A stretch of DNA of 64,000 bases, from NCBI GenBank assembly GCA_031772625.1, contig CM062805.1:517494102-517558101 (forward strand), read 5' to 3'. This document shows, piece by piece, positions 34,437 to 44,969 of the stretch. The stretch's first letter is position 1. The number at the start of each line of letters is the position of its first letter. A program made the position numbers and the translations under genes. Below the pieces are notes generated by a model, which searched no databases, was not told the DNA's origin, and saw nothing but the letters and a program-made list of their open reading frames with translations. The stretch comes from Pinus tabuliformis. Its lineage: Eukaryota > Streptophyta > Pinopsida > Pinales > Pinaceae.

Positions 34437-35739
34437 ATATGAAGATAGTATCATGGAACGCAAGGGGGATCAACAGCCAGGCCAAACAGAGGATTATGAA
34501 GCGGCAAATGCAAAAATACAACCCAGATATGGTGTTTCTTCAAGAAACCAAATGTAATAGAGTCATTACAGATCGGCTGCGAGTTAAGTTGGGAAGAAAT
34601 TTTGAAGTCCTAGAGATCGAAAGCCAAGGACGAGAAGGAGGCTTAGCTACTTTCTGGGACACAAGAAGGTACCAGATTCTATCAACGGAAGCAAGTAAAA
34701 ACTACTTAGCACTGGAAGTGCAACTTACAGGTAATTCTATATCTTTCCTATGCATCAATGTCTATAGTCCTCAGAAATTAGAAGACAATATTAATTTCCT
34801 AAAATCTTTATCCAAATTTATAGAAAGGCGCCTTGGTGCTAAATACATAATGGGGGGAGATTTCAACATGATCACCTCCCTCCTGGAGAAAAAAGGAGGC
34901 CTCAGAAAACTAAACGGGGATGCGGAGACCTTCATAAGTTTCATTGATAATGCAAGAATGGTAGATGTATGCCCTAAGAGTGGCAAATTTACATGGAACA
35001 ACAGAAGGGGGGGTGAAAGGCTAATATCTTCAAGACTGGATCGCTTCTTAGTCTCGGAAAACTTAATTTTAGATGGAATGGTAGTTGAGTCGAACATCCT
35101 CCCAAGTGGAGGGTCGGACCACTGGCCAATCTCACTAGCGGTCGAGCTTCAGGGTACCCCCAGGAACAAACCCTTCAGATTTGAAAAGTTCTGGATAGAA
35201 CACCCCAACTTCATCACAGTGGTGGAAAAATGGTGGTCAGAACCTCTAGTTGAAGAAGGATTCAAAATGTTCAATCTTCAAAAGAAACTAAAAAACATCA
35301 AAATGAGATTAAAGGACTGGAATAAAATAGTTTTCGGAAATATCTTTTAGGAGAAAGCCATCATCGAAAACAAGCTCGAACAAATTCACAAGGATGGTGC
35401 GGCAGGCTACAGAAATGAAGAAACCTATGAACAAGAAAAAGAGCTTACTCAACAATGGCACAATAGAAGCAAGCAGGAAGAATCATTATGGAAGCAGAAA
35501 TCAAGAATCCTTTGGTTAAAGGAAGGGGAGAAAAACACTAAGTTCTTCCACAGATCAGCCATGGACTACAGAAGTGCCAACAAAATCCTTGAACTAAAAA
35601 ACAGTGAGGGAGAAATTCTTAGAAATCATAATGAGATATCAGCCTCCCTATCGTATCACTTCAGTTTCATAGCGCAAGAACCAGGGATCAACAGAGAGGA
35701 AGCCATCAAATAAATTACCAATGTGATACCTAAAACCAT
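33522..35739 (+). repeat. LINE tandem block, unit 1 (2,218 bp)
   Basis: This unit covers the end of the DUF4283-like domain, the knuckle and tail of ORF1, the whole endonuclease and the linker before RT. It recurs at 35740 and 37958 with exactly the same length. Junctions read CCAT/AAGCTAGG; the original borders are GGAT/AAGCTAGG and CCAT/CACAGAGG, so they share AT. Units differ by about one base per hundred by eye. Confidence 0.9.
34427..35350 (+). CDS. LINE ORF2 start, unit 1: endonuclease domain
   Basis: This is the apurinic-endonuclease-like domain that nicks target DNA for reverse transcription. ATG 34427 lies in ATGTGTTTAA, where TAA ends ORF1. Catalytic motifs are visible: SWNARGI (Asn), QETK (Glu), GGDFN (Asp, Asn), SRLDRFLVS, and GGSDHWPI (Ser-Asp-His). 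The frame closes at TAG 35348-35350, where units 2 and 3 have CAG. A second stop (TAA at 35711) is shared with unit 2. The tandem unit then ends, so no RT follows in this copy. Confidence 0.85.
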   Translation: MCLNMKIVSWNARGINSQAKQRIMKRQMQKYNPDMVFLQETKCNRVITDRLRVKLGRNFEVLEIESQGREGGLATFWDTRRYQILSTEASKNYLALEVQLTGNSISFLCINVYSPQKLEDNINFLKSLSKFIERRLGAKYIMGGDFNMITSLLEKKGGLRKLNGDAETFISFIDNARMVDVCPKSGKFTWNNRRGGERLISSRLDRFLVSENLILDGMVVESNILPSGGSDHWPISLAVELQGTPRNKPFRFEKFWIEHPNFITVVEKWWSEPLVEEGFKMFNLQKKLKNIKMRLKDWNKIVFGNIF

Positions 35740-35775
35740 AAGCTAGGCACCTTTGTTAAAGCCTCGGAGGCAACC

Positions 35776-36618
35776 ATGCAGAAAAGATATACCTCCTACG
35801 CTAGAATCTATGTGGAACTGGATGTGTCCGGTGCACTACATGAAGGCTTATGGCTCGAGTACAGGGATGAGGAATATTTTCAGGCTTTAGACTATGAGAA
35901 AATACCTTTCAGGTGTCAGAAATGCCACGATCATGGGCATCTGATAAGGGACTGTCCACTGAATAGAAAGGAGGTAGAAAACGAGAAAATACAAAACAAC
36001 AATGGCAAGAACAACTTTACCAAACCAAAGAATAGGCAGCGTGCAAATAGAAGAAGGACCAATAAAGGTAGCACAGAAAGAAACTACTTCAGTAACCCCT
36101 TTGAGATCCTAGATCTTGAGACTAACTCGGAGGAAAAGCAAAATATACCTAATGTGGAGGCAGGGCAAGAAGGACAGGAAGAACCTACAGGGAAAGAAAC
36201 CGCGGAAGGGGATTTCAATGATGAAATCCACATGCAGGATAGAACATCAGAAACAGAAAAAGAAACAGAGATGTTAACAAGTGAAGCGGGAAGTGAGGAT
36301 CTGGAGCTGGAAGAGACCCTAGCTATGGAAGGAATGGACCTCACGGCGATTGTAGAAAGTTGGAAAGCCAAAGGGATTGAAGCAGTACCGGAGGAAGAAA
36401 TCAGGAAGGTCAATGACCTCTTCATTGCATGGCAAAATGCAGTAATAGAGAAACAAAGAAGAAAATTAGGCATTATCAAAGGAAGAAGCCGACACTACAA
36501 AGAAATACTGGGAAAAACCTCTGGCTCAAGGCGCAAACGCCGTAGAGGCCGCAAGACGAGCGGAGAACATCTGCAGGAACTTGGAGAGATGTTGTTCAAT
36601 GCAGGTAAGATTAGGTAG
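35776..36618 (+). pseudogene. LINE ORF1 3' half, unit 2 copy
   Basis: This is a second copy of the ORF1 C-terminal half. It begins at MQKRYTSYAR, has the zinc knuckle CQKCHDHGHLIRDC (two substitutions against units 1 and 3), and carries the acidic region and the basic tail. It lacks the N-terminal part, since the tandem unit starts inside the DUF4283-like domain. It has no promoter of its own that could be seen. It ends at TAG 36616-36618, a CAG in the other units. Confidence 0.75.
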
Positions 36619-36644
36619 CTAAGTGATTATCCGTCCTTCCAAAG

Positions 36645-37931
36645 ATGTGTTTAAATATGAAGATAGTATCATGGAATGCAAGGGGGATCAACAGCCAGGC
36701 CAAGCAGAGGATTATGAAGTGGAAAATGCAAAAATACAACCCAGATATGGTGTTTCTTCAAGAAACCAAATGTAATAGAGTCATTACAGATCGGCTGCGA
36801 GTTAAGTTGGGAAGAAATTTTGAAGTCCTAGAGATCGAAAGCCAAGGACGAGAAGGAGGCTTAGCTACTTTCTGGGACACAAGAAGGTACCAGATTCTAT
36901 CAACGGAAGCAAGTAAAAACTACTTAGCACTGGAAGTGCAACCTACAGGTAATTCTATATCTTTCCTATGCATCAATGTCTATAGTCCTTAGAAATTAGA
37001 AGACAATATTAATTTCCTAGAATCTTTATCCAAATTTATAGAAAGGCACCTTGGTGCTAAATACATAATGGGGGGAGATTTCAACATGATCACCTCCCTC
37101 CTAGAGAAAAAAGGAGGCCTCATAAAACTAAACGGGGATGCGGAGACCTTCATAAGTTTCATTGATAATGCAAGAATGGTAGATGTATGCCCTAAGAGTG
37201 GCAAATTTACATGGAACAATAGAAGGGGGGGTGAAAGGCTAATATCTTCAAGACTAGATCGCTTCTTAGTCTCGGAAAACTTAATTTTAGATGGAATGGT
37301 AGTTGAGTCGAACATCCTCCCAAGTGGAGGGTCGGACCACTGGCCAATCTCACTAGCAGTCGAGCTTCAGGGTACCCCCAGGAACAAACCCTTCAGATTT
37401 GAAAAGTTCTGGATAGAACACCCCAACTTCATCACAGTGGTGGAAAAATGGTGGTCAGAACCTCTAGTTGAAGAAGGATTCAAAATGTTCAATCTTCAAA
37501 AGAAACTAAAAAACATCAAAATGAGATTAAAGGACTGGAATAAAACAGTTTTCGGAAATATCTTTCAGGAGAAAGCTATCATCGAAAACAAGCTGGAAAA
37601 AATTCACAAGGATGGTGCGGCAGGCTACAGAAATGAAGAAACCTGTGAACAAGAAAAAGAGCTTACTCAACAATGGCACAATAGATGCAAGCAGGAAGAA
37701 TCATTATGGAAGCAGAAATCAAGAATCCTTTGGTTAAAGGAAGGGGAGCAAAACACTAAGTTCTTCCACAGATCAGCCATGGACTACAAAAGTGCCAACA
37801 AAATCCTTGAACTAAAAAATAGTGAGGGAGAAATTCTTAGAAATCATAACGAGATATCAGCCTCCCTATCGGATCACTTCAGTTTCATAGCGCAAGAACC
37901 AGGGATCAACAGAGAGGAAGCCAGCAAATAA
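36645..37931 (+). pseudogene. LINE endonuclease copy, unit 2
   Basis: This is a second copy of the ORF2 N-terminus, again starting at ATGTGTTTAA. It is interrupted by TAG at 36990-36992, where units 1 and 3 have CAG (YSPQKLED). After that the frame is open from 36993 to 37931, through GGDFN, SRLDRFLVS and GGSDHWPI and a lysine/glutamate-rich linker. It ends at the unit-end TAA, without RT. Confidence 0.75.
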
Positions 37932-37957
37932 ATTACCAATGTCATACCTAAAACCAT

Positions 37958-40175
37958 AAGCTAGGCACCTTTGTTAAAGCCTCGGAGGCAACCATGCAGA
38001 AAAGATATACCTCCTACGCTAGAATCTATGTGGAACTGGATGTGTCCGGTGCACTACATGAAGGCTTATGGCTCGAGTACAGGGATGAGGAATATTTTCA
38101 GGCTTTAGACTATGAGAAAATACCTTTCAGGTGTCGGAAATGCCACGAGCATGGGCATCTGATAAGGGACTGTCCACTGAATAGAAAGGAGGTAGAAAAC
38201 GAGAAAATACAAAACAACAACGACAAGAACAACTTTACCAAACCAAAGAACAGGCAGCGTGCAAATAGAAGAAGGACCAATAAAGGTAGCACAGAAAGAA
38301 ACTACTTCAGTAACCCCTTTGAGATCCTAGATCTTGAGACTGATTCGGAGGAAAAGCAAAATATACCTAATGTGGAGGCAGGGCAAGAAGAACAGGAAGA
38401 ACCTACAGGGAAAGAAACCGCGGAAGGGGATTTCACTGATGAAATCCACATGCAGGATAGAACAACAGAAACAGACAAAGAAACAGAGATGTTAACAAGT
38501 GAAGCGGGAAGTGAGGATCTGGAGCTGGAAGAGACCCTAGCTATGGAAGGAATGGACCTCACGGCGATTGTAGAAAGTTGGAAAGCCAAAGGGATTGAAG
38601 CAGTGCCGGAGGAAGAAATCAGGAAGGTCAATGACCTCTTCATTGCACGACAGAATGCAGTAATAGAGAAACAAAGAAGAAAATTAGGCATCATCAAAGG
38701 AAGAAGCCGACACTACAAAGAAATACTGGGAAAAACCTCTGGCTCAAGGCGCAAACGCCGTAGAGGCCGCAAGACGAGCGGAGAACATCTGCAGGAACTT
38801 GGAGAGATGTTGTTCAATGCAGGTAAGATTAGGCAGCTAAGTGATTATCCGTCCTTCCAAAGATGTGTTTAAATATGAAGATAGTATCATGGAACGCAAG
38901 GGGGATCAATAGCCAGGCCAAACAGAGGATTATGAAGCGGCAAATGCAAAAATACAACCCAGATATGGTGTTTCTTCAAGAAACCAAATGTAATAGAGTC
39001 ATTACAGATCGGCTGCGAGTTAAGTTGGGAAGAAATTTTGAAGTCCTAGAGATCGAAAGCCAAGGACGAGAAGGAGGCTTAGCTACTTTCTGGGACACAA
39101 GAAGGTACCAGATTCTATCAACGGAAGCAAGTAAAAACTACTTAGCACTGGAAGTGCAACCTACAGGTAATTCTATATCTTTCCTATGCATCAATGTCTA
39201 TAGTCCTCAGAAATTAGAAGACAATATTAATTTCCTAGAATCTTTATCCAAATTTATAGAAAGGCACCTTGGTGCTAAATACATAATGGGGGGAGATTTC
39301 AACATGATCACCTCCCTCCTGGAGAAAAAAGGAGGCCTCAGAAAACTAAACGGGGATGCGGAGACCTTCATAAGTTTCATTGATAATGCAAGAATGGTAG
39401 ATGTATGCCCTAAGAGTGGCAAATTTACATGGAACAACAGAAGGGGGGGTGAAAGGCTAATATCTTCAAGACTGGATCGCTTCTTAGTCTCGGAAGACTT
39501 AATTTTAGATGGAATGGTAGTTGAGTCGAACATCCTCCCAAGTGGAGGGTCGGACCACCGGCCAATCTCACTAGCGGTCGAGCTTCAGGGTACCCCCAGG
39601 AACAAACCCTTCAGATTTGAAAAGTTCTAGATAGAACACCCCAACTTCATCACAGTGGTGGAAAAATGGTGGTCAGAACCTCTAGTTGAAGAAGGATCCA
39701 AAATGTTCAATCTTCAAAAGAAACTAAAAAACATCAAAATGAGATTAAAGGACTGGAATAAAACAGTTTTCGGAAATATCTTTCAGGAGAAAGCTATCAT
39801 CGAAAACAAGCTAGAACAAATTCACAAGGATGGTGCGGCAGGCTACAGAAATGAAGAAACCTGTGAACAAGAAAAAGAGCTTACTCAACAATGGCACAAT
39901 AGATGCAAGCAGGAAGAATCATTATGGAAGCAGAAATCAAGAATCCTTTGGTTAAAGGAAGGGGAGCAAAACACTAAGTTCTTCCACAGATCAACCATGG
40001 ACTACAGAAGTGCCAACAAAATCCTTGAACTAAAAAACAGTGAGGGAGAAATTCTTAGAAATCATAACGAGATATCAGCCTCCCTATCGGATCACTTCAG
40101 TTTCATAGCGCAAGAACCAGGGATCAACAGAGAGGAAGCCATCAAAGAAATTACCAATGTCATACCTAAAACCAT
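37958..40175 (+). repeat. LINE tandem block, unit 3 (2,218 bp)
   Basis: The third unit leads directly into the single RT region, with the original border CCAT/CACAGAGG intact. Its ORF1 piece (37994-38872) and its ORF2 start (38863) are the copies physically joined to RT. Its unit end keeps GAA, where units 1 and 2 have TAA. Confidence 0.9.
37994..38872 (+). pseudogene. LINE ORF1 3' half, unit 3 copy
   Basis: This third copy of the ORF1 C-terminal half is open from MQKRYTSYAR through knuckle CRKCHEHGHLIRDC to the normal ORF1 end RCV-stop at 38872. Unlike the unit 1 and unit 2 copies it has no premature stop. It lacks the N-terminal half of ORF1. Its stop overlaps the ORF2 start of this unit by 10 nt, as in the parental arrangement. 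Confidence 0.8.
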
Positions 40176-43142
40176 CACAGAGGATCAGAACTGGGCCCTA
40201 AGAAGAACCATCACCATGGAAGAAGTAGAGGAGGCAGTCAGAAGTATGCCAAGTGACAAAGCTCTTGGACCGGATGGATTTACCATCGACTTCTATAAAG
40301 CCTGCTGGAACATTGTAAAGCAAGACATTTTGGAGATTGTGGAAGACTCAAGGCGTTCCGAAATGATCCAAAATCTCTAAACTCAACTTTCATTGCTCTT
40401 ATACCCAAAGTGGAGGAAGCTAATACACCAGAAAATTTCAGACCCATAGCCCTTTGCAATGTCATCTACAAGATCATTTCTAAGGTCATAGCCAATAGGC
40501 TGAAAGCAATTCTCCCTGGCATCATCTCACAAGAGCAATCTGGCTACGTGGAAGGCAGGAAAATTCTAGACAATATTTTGCTTGCACAGGAGATGATTCA
40601 CTCACTTCACTCGCGGAAAGAAGCTGGAATTCTCATGCAGTTAGACCTTTCCAAAGCTTATGACAAGGTAAGTTGGTCTTACCTGGAAGCAGTTTTAGAA
40701 GCTTTTGGTTTCAGTAGACAATGGATCAAATGGGTTTTAGCCCTCATAAAATCTCCTAGATATTCCATCCTTGTGAATGGCGCCCCTTCTGCTCCCTTCA
40801 GCCCTTCTAGAGGCATCAGAAAGGGGGATCCCCTATCCCCATTCTTGTTTGTCATCCTAATGGAAGGCCTGAGCAGATTAATTGCCAAGAAAAAAGCAGA
40901 GGGTCAAATTAGAGGTCTGCAACCTATCAGATCCATTCCAGCAACAACTCATCAATAGTTTTTGGATGATACCATGTTACATGGTACTCCAACAGTAAAA
41001 GAAGCTTTAGCTTTCAGAGACATTTTCAATCTTTTTAGCAAAGCTTCGGGAATGGAGATTAATTTCTTCAAATCCACCATTTTCTTCTTCAACACGCATC
41101 AGGCTATCCAATCTCATCTGTCTAGGCTTCTGGGGTTCAAAATTGGCTCATTACCTTCAAGATATCTTGGTGCCCCTCTAACTCTCAGACCTTGGCAAAA
41201 GGCTCACTGGGAGAAAGTCCTAGCAAGCATGGAAAGGAAGTGCAAACATTGGACTAACAGGGCTTTTAATTTCACAGGTAGGTTAATACTAACAAAAGTG
41301 GTCTTGCAAGCTATCCCTCAGTACATGCTATCAATTCTTCCTGCTCCAAAAGGAATCTTAAATCAAATGAGAATCATTCAGCACTCCTTTTTATGGAGTG
41401 GAAACAGTGAAAAGAAAAAATGGTCTTTGGTTGCTTGGCAGAAACTGTGTAAACCTAAGGATAGGGGGGGCCTTAACTTGGTTGATCCCTCAGTGGTAAA
41501 TAGAATCTGCGGGGCCAAAATATGGTGGAAATGGATCTCTGACACAAGCCTACCATGGGCCACTCACTGGAAGGAAAAGTATATGCCGAATAGCACCAAT
41601 CTAGAACTTATAAGAATGCAGGACGCTCCCAACGGATCACCAATATGGAACCATGCCAAGAACAATAGAAGTATTGTTCAGGACTACAGCTTCTGGGAGA
41701 TACGTAATGGAACTCAAGCACTCTTCTGGGAGGACGCCTGGCAGTAGTCCCCGAAACTGGACACCCCTCAACTTCTACCCGTGAAGCAAAACTATCAAAT
41801 TGAGGGAAAATTTAGAGTCCATCAATACTGGAACTCAACCAGTGAAGACCCAGATTGGCGGGAATGGACAGTTTTCAACACTACCTACAACAAAGACATT
41901 CAGGAAACCATTCAAGCTTTAAATCAAAAAATCCTCAAAAGAAAAATCCGAATTGCAGCTGAAAATTATGAGCTCAGATGGGGGTCGAAAGGCAACGGTG
42001 ATTTCTCCCTAAAAGAAGCCAGGAGTATCATAGAGAGGGAAGAGCAGCCTGATACAGTGCCCTGGAATGATAAAGTTTGGGACAGTCTACAATGGCCGAA
42101 GGTTAGAACTTTTCTATGGCTTCTTATGCAGAAGAAAACTCTAACTTGGGAAAACTTATTGAAAAAGGGGTTCAGGGGACCTTCTAGATGTCCCATGTGC
42201 ATGGAGGAGGCGGAAACAATGAATCATCTTTTTAATTCCTGTGAGTGGGCTTCCCAGCTCTGGCACTGGATGGAAGAAGTTCTTGGAGCTTCTGATCGGG
42301 ACAGAGACTCCATTCAGGGAAACATCATCAATTGGAGGAGAAACTTTTCTAGAATTCAAAGAGTTGAAAGTATATGGAAGTGCGCCCCAGGCTTTATCTT
42401 ATGGACAATATGGAAAGAGCGGAATCGAAGGATATTTCAGGAGGAAATAAGAAACATAGAATGTGCAAAAGAATCAATAACAATTAACATCAAACAGCTC
42501 ATACAGACAAAATGTAAAGAAGAACCGAATGAAAAACCTTCGGACCAAGACTTACGCATATTGAAGAGTTTTCAATTGGAGGCCTCCAGCAATCAACCGA
42601 CTGGGGGAAACATGTCACAACCCTCACCGCAAATCCTCAGATGGCAAAGCCCGCCAGAGGGAGGCCTAAAATTGAATTTCAACGGGGCATCGAGGGGCAA
42701 CCCAGGAACAACAGGCATCAGAGGCGCAATCCGCAATCAGGCTGGCGACATTTTTCATATCTACTGCAGGGCGCTTGGTGAAAGCACCAACAATGAAGCA
42801 GAGTTTGCGGCTCTTGAGCAAGGATTGAAAATTCTAAGAACAATTCGACAAGGGAATGTCATAGTTGAGGGGGATTCTTCCTTGGCCATCATGGCGGCCA
42901 AATGCTTACAAGCAGGCACAAGAACCAGTAAAGACACCCAACATTGGAGGCTGGCTAAAGCTACGGAGAGTATAGCGGAGCTGATAGCAGAAAGGAGAGG
43001 TTTGGTTTTCCAAACAGTAAGAAGAAAAGTGAATGGGTTGGCAGATTTTTTGGCAAACCATGGTGCTGACAACCCGAACAAAATTTTGGACAGCTGTTGG
43101 CAGGAGGTTAACTGCCCAATCCTCAAGGTGACATGTGCATAG
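38863..43142 (+). CDS. LINE ORF2: endonuclease, RT, zinc region, RNase H (inactivated)
   Basis: This is the full ORF2 layout, about 1,426 codons. The endonuclease is at 38863-39580 (SWNARGI, QETK, GGDFN, GGSDHRPI). A linker leads to RT: GPDGFTIDFYKACW at about 40270; NFRPIALCNVIYKIISK at about 40434; LDLSKAYDKVSW at about 40640; SRGIRKGDPLSPFLF at about 40808; FLDDTML at 40959; and ASGMEINFFKS. Then come a zinc-binding region with CPMCMEEAETMNHLFNSC (42190-42245) and a C-terminal RNase H (42650-43100). It copies the element RNA at the nicked target in the nucleus. It is inactive: TAG at 39628 (TGG in the other units), 40956 and 41745, plus a frameshift near 40350. The stop overlaps the next ORF by 10 nt. 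Confidence 0.85.
42650..43100 (+). CDS. RNase H domain of LINE ORF2, first catalytic Asp replaced
   Basis: The domain reads LKLNFNGASRGNPG, GAIRNQAGDIFHIYCRALG, NNEAEFAALEQGL, IVEGDSSLAI and NGLADFLANHGAD. In plant RNase H of this type the first motif is NFDGAS, so the first metal-binding Asp is Asn here. The Glu, second Asp and last Asp are present. A G-to-A change at a CG site would explain this. It is a part of ORF2, listed separately because of the altered residue. Confidence 0.75.
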
Positions 43143-44395
43143 CTGGCAGAGAAGGATTTAATCCAAGCCGGTCCAGCCTAGCAGGTGAAGGGGTCGGGTT
43201 ACGGGACCGGATGTTTGATGATACCGGTAAAAGCAGCAATAATAACCAAGGCAACGGAATGACAGGACATCTCTGGCAGTGGAATACCTGGCGGCGGCAG
43301 GCCAGCCAAACGAGTGATCATTACAGATCGAACCATAGAGCTTATAGCATCAGCAGTATCAGAATTAAGACACATGGAAGGGATTCGTATGGGGAGGCAT
43401 CAATAACATTTATGGTGATATCTAAAGAGGCGGGCTGGCTCGAGGCAATACACAGGAAGACCAAGCATGCATGCAAACAGGGTTTTTCAAACACCACTAC
43501 TAACCATAGCAACAGATCTAGCGTACAGTACACTTGGCATATTCTCAATTGGATGATGCACAACCACTTTCATTCCAATTCGATCTGCAGCGGCCTAGCT
43601 TGTGCGAACCTCAATCAAATTTATTGCAACAATACTCACACTTCTACCGGAATTATGACAAACCTCAGGAGGGCTCACAAACGAAAACACTATAAATCTG
43701 AGGGCAAACACCCTATTTTCTCCACAGTTTCTCATCATAGGATCGAGCACGCATCCGTGAATGGCAATTGTATTAGTTGGGAGGAGCACAGAGAGTTAGA
43801 TATGGAAGCGGGAGATTGTCGATGTGCTGCTGCAAATCGGGACTTCCAAGAGGCGAAGAGGGCCTATGAAACCCGCACGGCAACTAAGAACAAACGAAAA
43901 GTTGCTAAACTGGAAGCCAAGGCTAAGCAGGAGGAAGAGGGGCGCACGGAGGAGGAGATTGCAGAGGAGGTAGATTGGATGAAGGATCTGAGTACCCCCT
44001 CGAAGAGGGCAACTCAGTTTGTTAGAACAAAAGCAGAGAGTTGGCGAACCAAGACTCTCATCGCCAAAGCTCTCGAATCAATCGAGAAGGAAAAGGAGAA
44101 AATTGTAACTGAGGTGAACCTCACGGAGGCTCAAATGGCAAAGATAATCGACTACAACAGTTCGTTGGACGGCCACATCACCACTGTGCATGAGGCTGTT
44201 CAGACAGTCAACAGAAAGCTTACTCTGCTCATCAGGCTCCTGAGGGATACTGTAAACCCAGCGCCCGTTACTCCGCAGCCGGCCACAACTGAGGTGCAGG
44301 AGAACGAACCAATTGAAGCCATGCAAGCAAGAATGGACAAACATATGCGGGAGATGGGTCTGGACACCATCAGTCAGATGGGCAAGTTTATCTAG
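43133..44395 (+). CDS. LINE third ORF, 420 codons, coiled-coil C-terminus
   Basis: The frame starts at ATG 43133 in ATGTGCATAG, where TAG is the ORF2 stop. The ORF1/ORF2 junction has the same 10-nt overlap shape (ATGTGTTTAA). The frame is open for 1,263 bp although ORF1 and ORF2 carry several stops. Residues 1-220 have an odd composition rich in S, N, H and R, with no known motif. Residues 223-420 are protein-like: charged helices (KNKRKVAKLEAKAKQEEEGR, EEIAEEVDWMKDL), a region with VQTVNRKLTLLIRLLRD and a proline-rich linker. Plant L1 LINEs normally have two ORFs. Function unknown; it might be a captured host segment or a real element gene. Confidence 0.5.
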   Translation: MCIAGREGFNPSRSSLAGEGVGLRDRMFDDTGKSSNNNQGNGMTGHLWQWNTWRRQASQTSDHYRSNHRAYSISSIRIKTHGRDSYGEASITFMVISKEAGWLEAIHRKTKHACKQGFSNTTTNHSNRSSVQYTWHILNWMMHNHFHSNSICSGLACANLNQIYCNNTHTSTGIMTNLRRAHKRKHYKSEGKHPIFSTVSHHRIEHASVNGNCISWEEHRELDMEAGDCRCAAANRDFQEAKRAYETRTATKNKRKVAKLEAKAKQEEEGRTEEEIAEEVDWMKDLSTPSKRATQFVRTKAESWRTKTLIAKALESIEKEKEKIVTEVNLTEAQMAKIIDYNSSLDGHITTVHEAVQTVNRKLTLLIRLLRDTVNPAPVTPQPATTEVQENEPIEAMQARMDKHMREMGLDTISQMGKFI

Positions 44396-44674
44396 GGTAG
44401 TCACTTCTGATGTTTCCTTCGTCTTTTTCTATGTTTCGGCCTCAGTCTATCTATGTTAATGTCATGAACTGTAATGTCTCGGCAGTATCGTTTTTAGGCA
44501 CAAGTATAGCTCGGGCCACCCTGCGCGGTGTGCATTTTGCAGTCTCTTTTTTCTGAATTCTCTGAGCAGGTGATAAGTTATGATCTATTGTACATCCCTG
44601 CTCTCGATCTGCTTCTGCGGATTTTTTGTACTATATTTTGTATTTTAATATAAACATCTGACTTACACAAAAAA
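44396..44674 (+). other. LINE 3' untranslated region and tail
   Basis: About 280 bp lie between the stop of the third ORF and the A-rich tail. The sequence includes TTTTGTACTATATTTTGTATTTTAATATAAAC and ends TTACACAAAAAAAA, just before the right target duplication at 44675-44690. Confidence 0.75.
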
Positions 44675-44690
44675 AACTTACAATGCTTTT
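44675..44690. repeat. LINE target-site duplication, right copy
   Basis: AACTTACAATGCTTTT is identical to 32554-32569. DOT2 intron sequence resumes after it and reaches an AG acceptor at 44708-44709. Confidence 0.85.
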
Positions 44691-44709
44691 AATATTTTTT
44701 TTGTGATAG

Positions 44710-44774
44710 ATTTCAAATTGATATGAATACTGTGAAATACATTCTCCTCAATATGACAACCCTTTTAAGGAGGA
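44710..44774 (+). pseudogene. DOT2: DOT2 relic exon: PQYDNP block
   Basis: The exon after the LINE-bearing intron reads YEYCEIHSPQYDNPFKED, corresponding to the KKMLPQYDDPVADE part of DOT2. The acceptor GTGATAG is intact; the donor is unclear. Confidence 0.65.
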
Positions 44775-44910
44775 CTTAATTTTTTCCCTTGATGTTATGA
44801 TGTAGTACTTTTGAGATATTTAATATATTAACAATTTTTCTAAGATACTCAAGGCTTTAGCATTTGTTTTGTGCCAAGATTATATGAAAATTTTGCTTTT
44901 TTTGTTGAAT

Positions 44911-44969
44911 GGGTAACTATAGATCAATTTGAAGATATAAATGAATAAGTCCACAACAAACTAGATGAG
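44911..44969 (+). pseudogene. DOT2: DOT2 relic exon: GVTLD block
   Basis: The frame reads VTIDQFEDINE, stop, VHNKLDE, then donor GAG/GTAAGT. It corresponds to DOT2 GVTLDARGRF and EAEKKLEELR. One in-frame TAA replaces a codon. Confidence 0.6.

Larger units (their letters stand above)
35740..37957 (+). repeat. LINE tandem block, unit 2 (2,218 bp)
   Basis: It has the same extent as unit 1. It shares some variants with unit 3 (for example VELDVSGALHEG and VQPTGNS, against DVCGALHEG and VQLTGNS in unit 1). It shares others with unit 1, such as the TAA near the unit end. The partial ORF1 copy runs 35776-36618 and ends at TAG where units 1 and 3 have CAG. Confidence 0.9.
32570..44674 (+). mobile_element. 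L1-type plant LINE, ~12.1 kb, with internal tandem triplication
   Basis: The element is bounded by a 16-bp target duplication and ends in a short A-rich tail (TTACACAAAAAAAA). It has ORF1 (DUF4283-like, CCHC knuckle) and ORF2 (AP-endonuclease-like, reverse transcriptase, zinc-binding region, RNase H), as in plant L1 LINEs with RNase H. A third frame follows at 43133-44395. A block of 2,218 bp is repeated three times (33522-35739, 35740-37957, 37958-40175), adding about 4.4 kb; without it the element would be about 7.7 kb. Base composition is richer in G+C than the surrounding DNA. Several in-frame stops make it inactive. Insertion is in the sense orientation of the DOT2 copy. Confidence 0.9.

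Noticed and set aside
43342-44404. Minus-strand ORFs opposite the third LINE ORF
   Set aside because: They are shorter and lack motifs. The plus-strand frame has the coiled-coil pattern and the coupled start.
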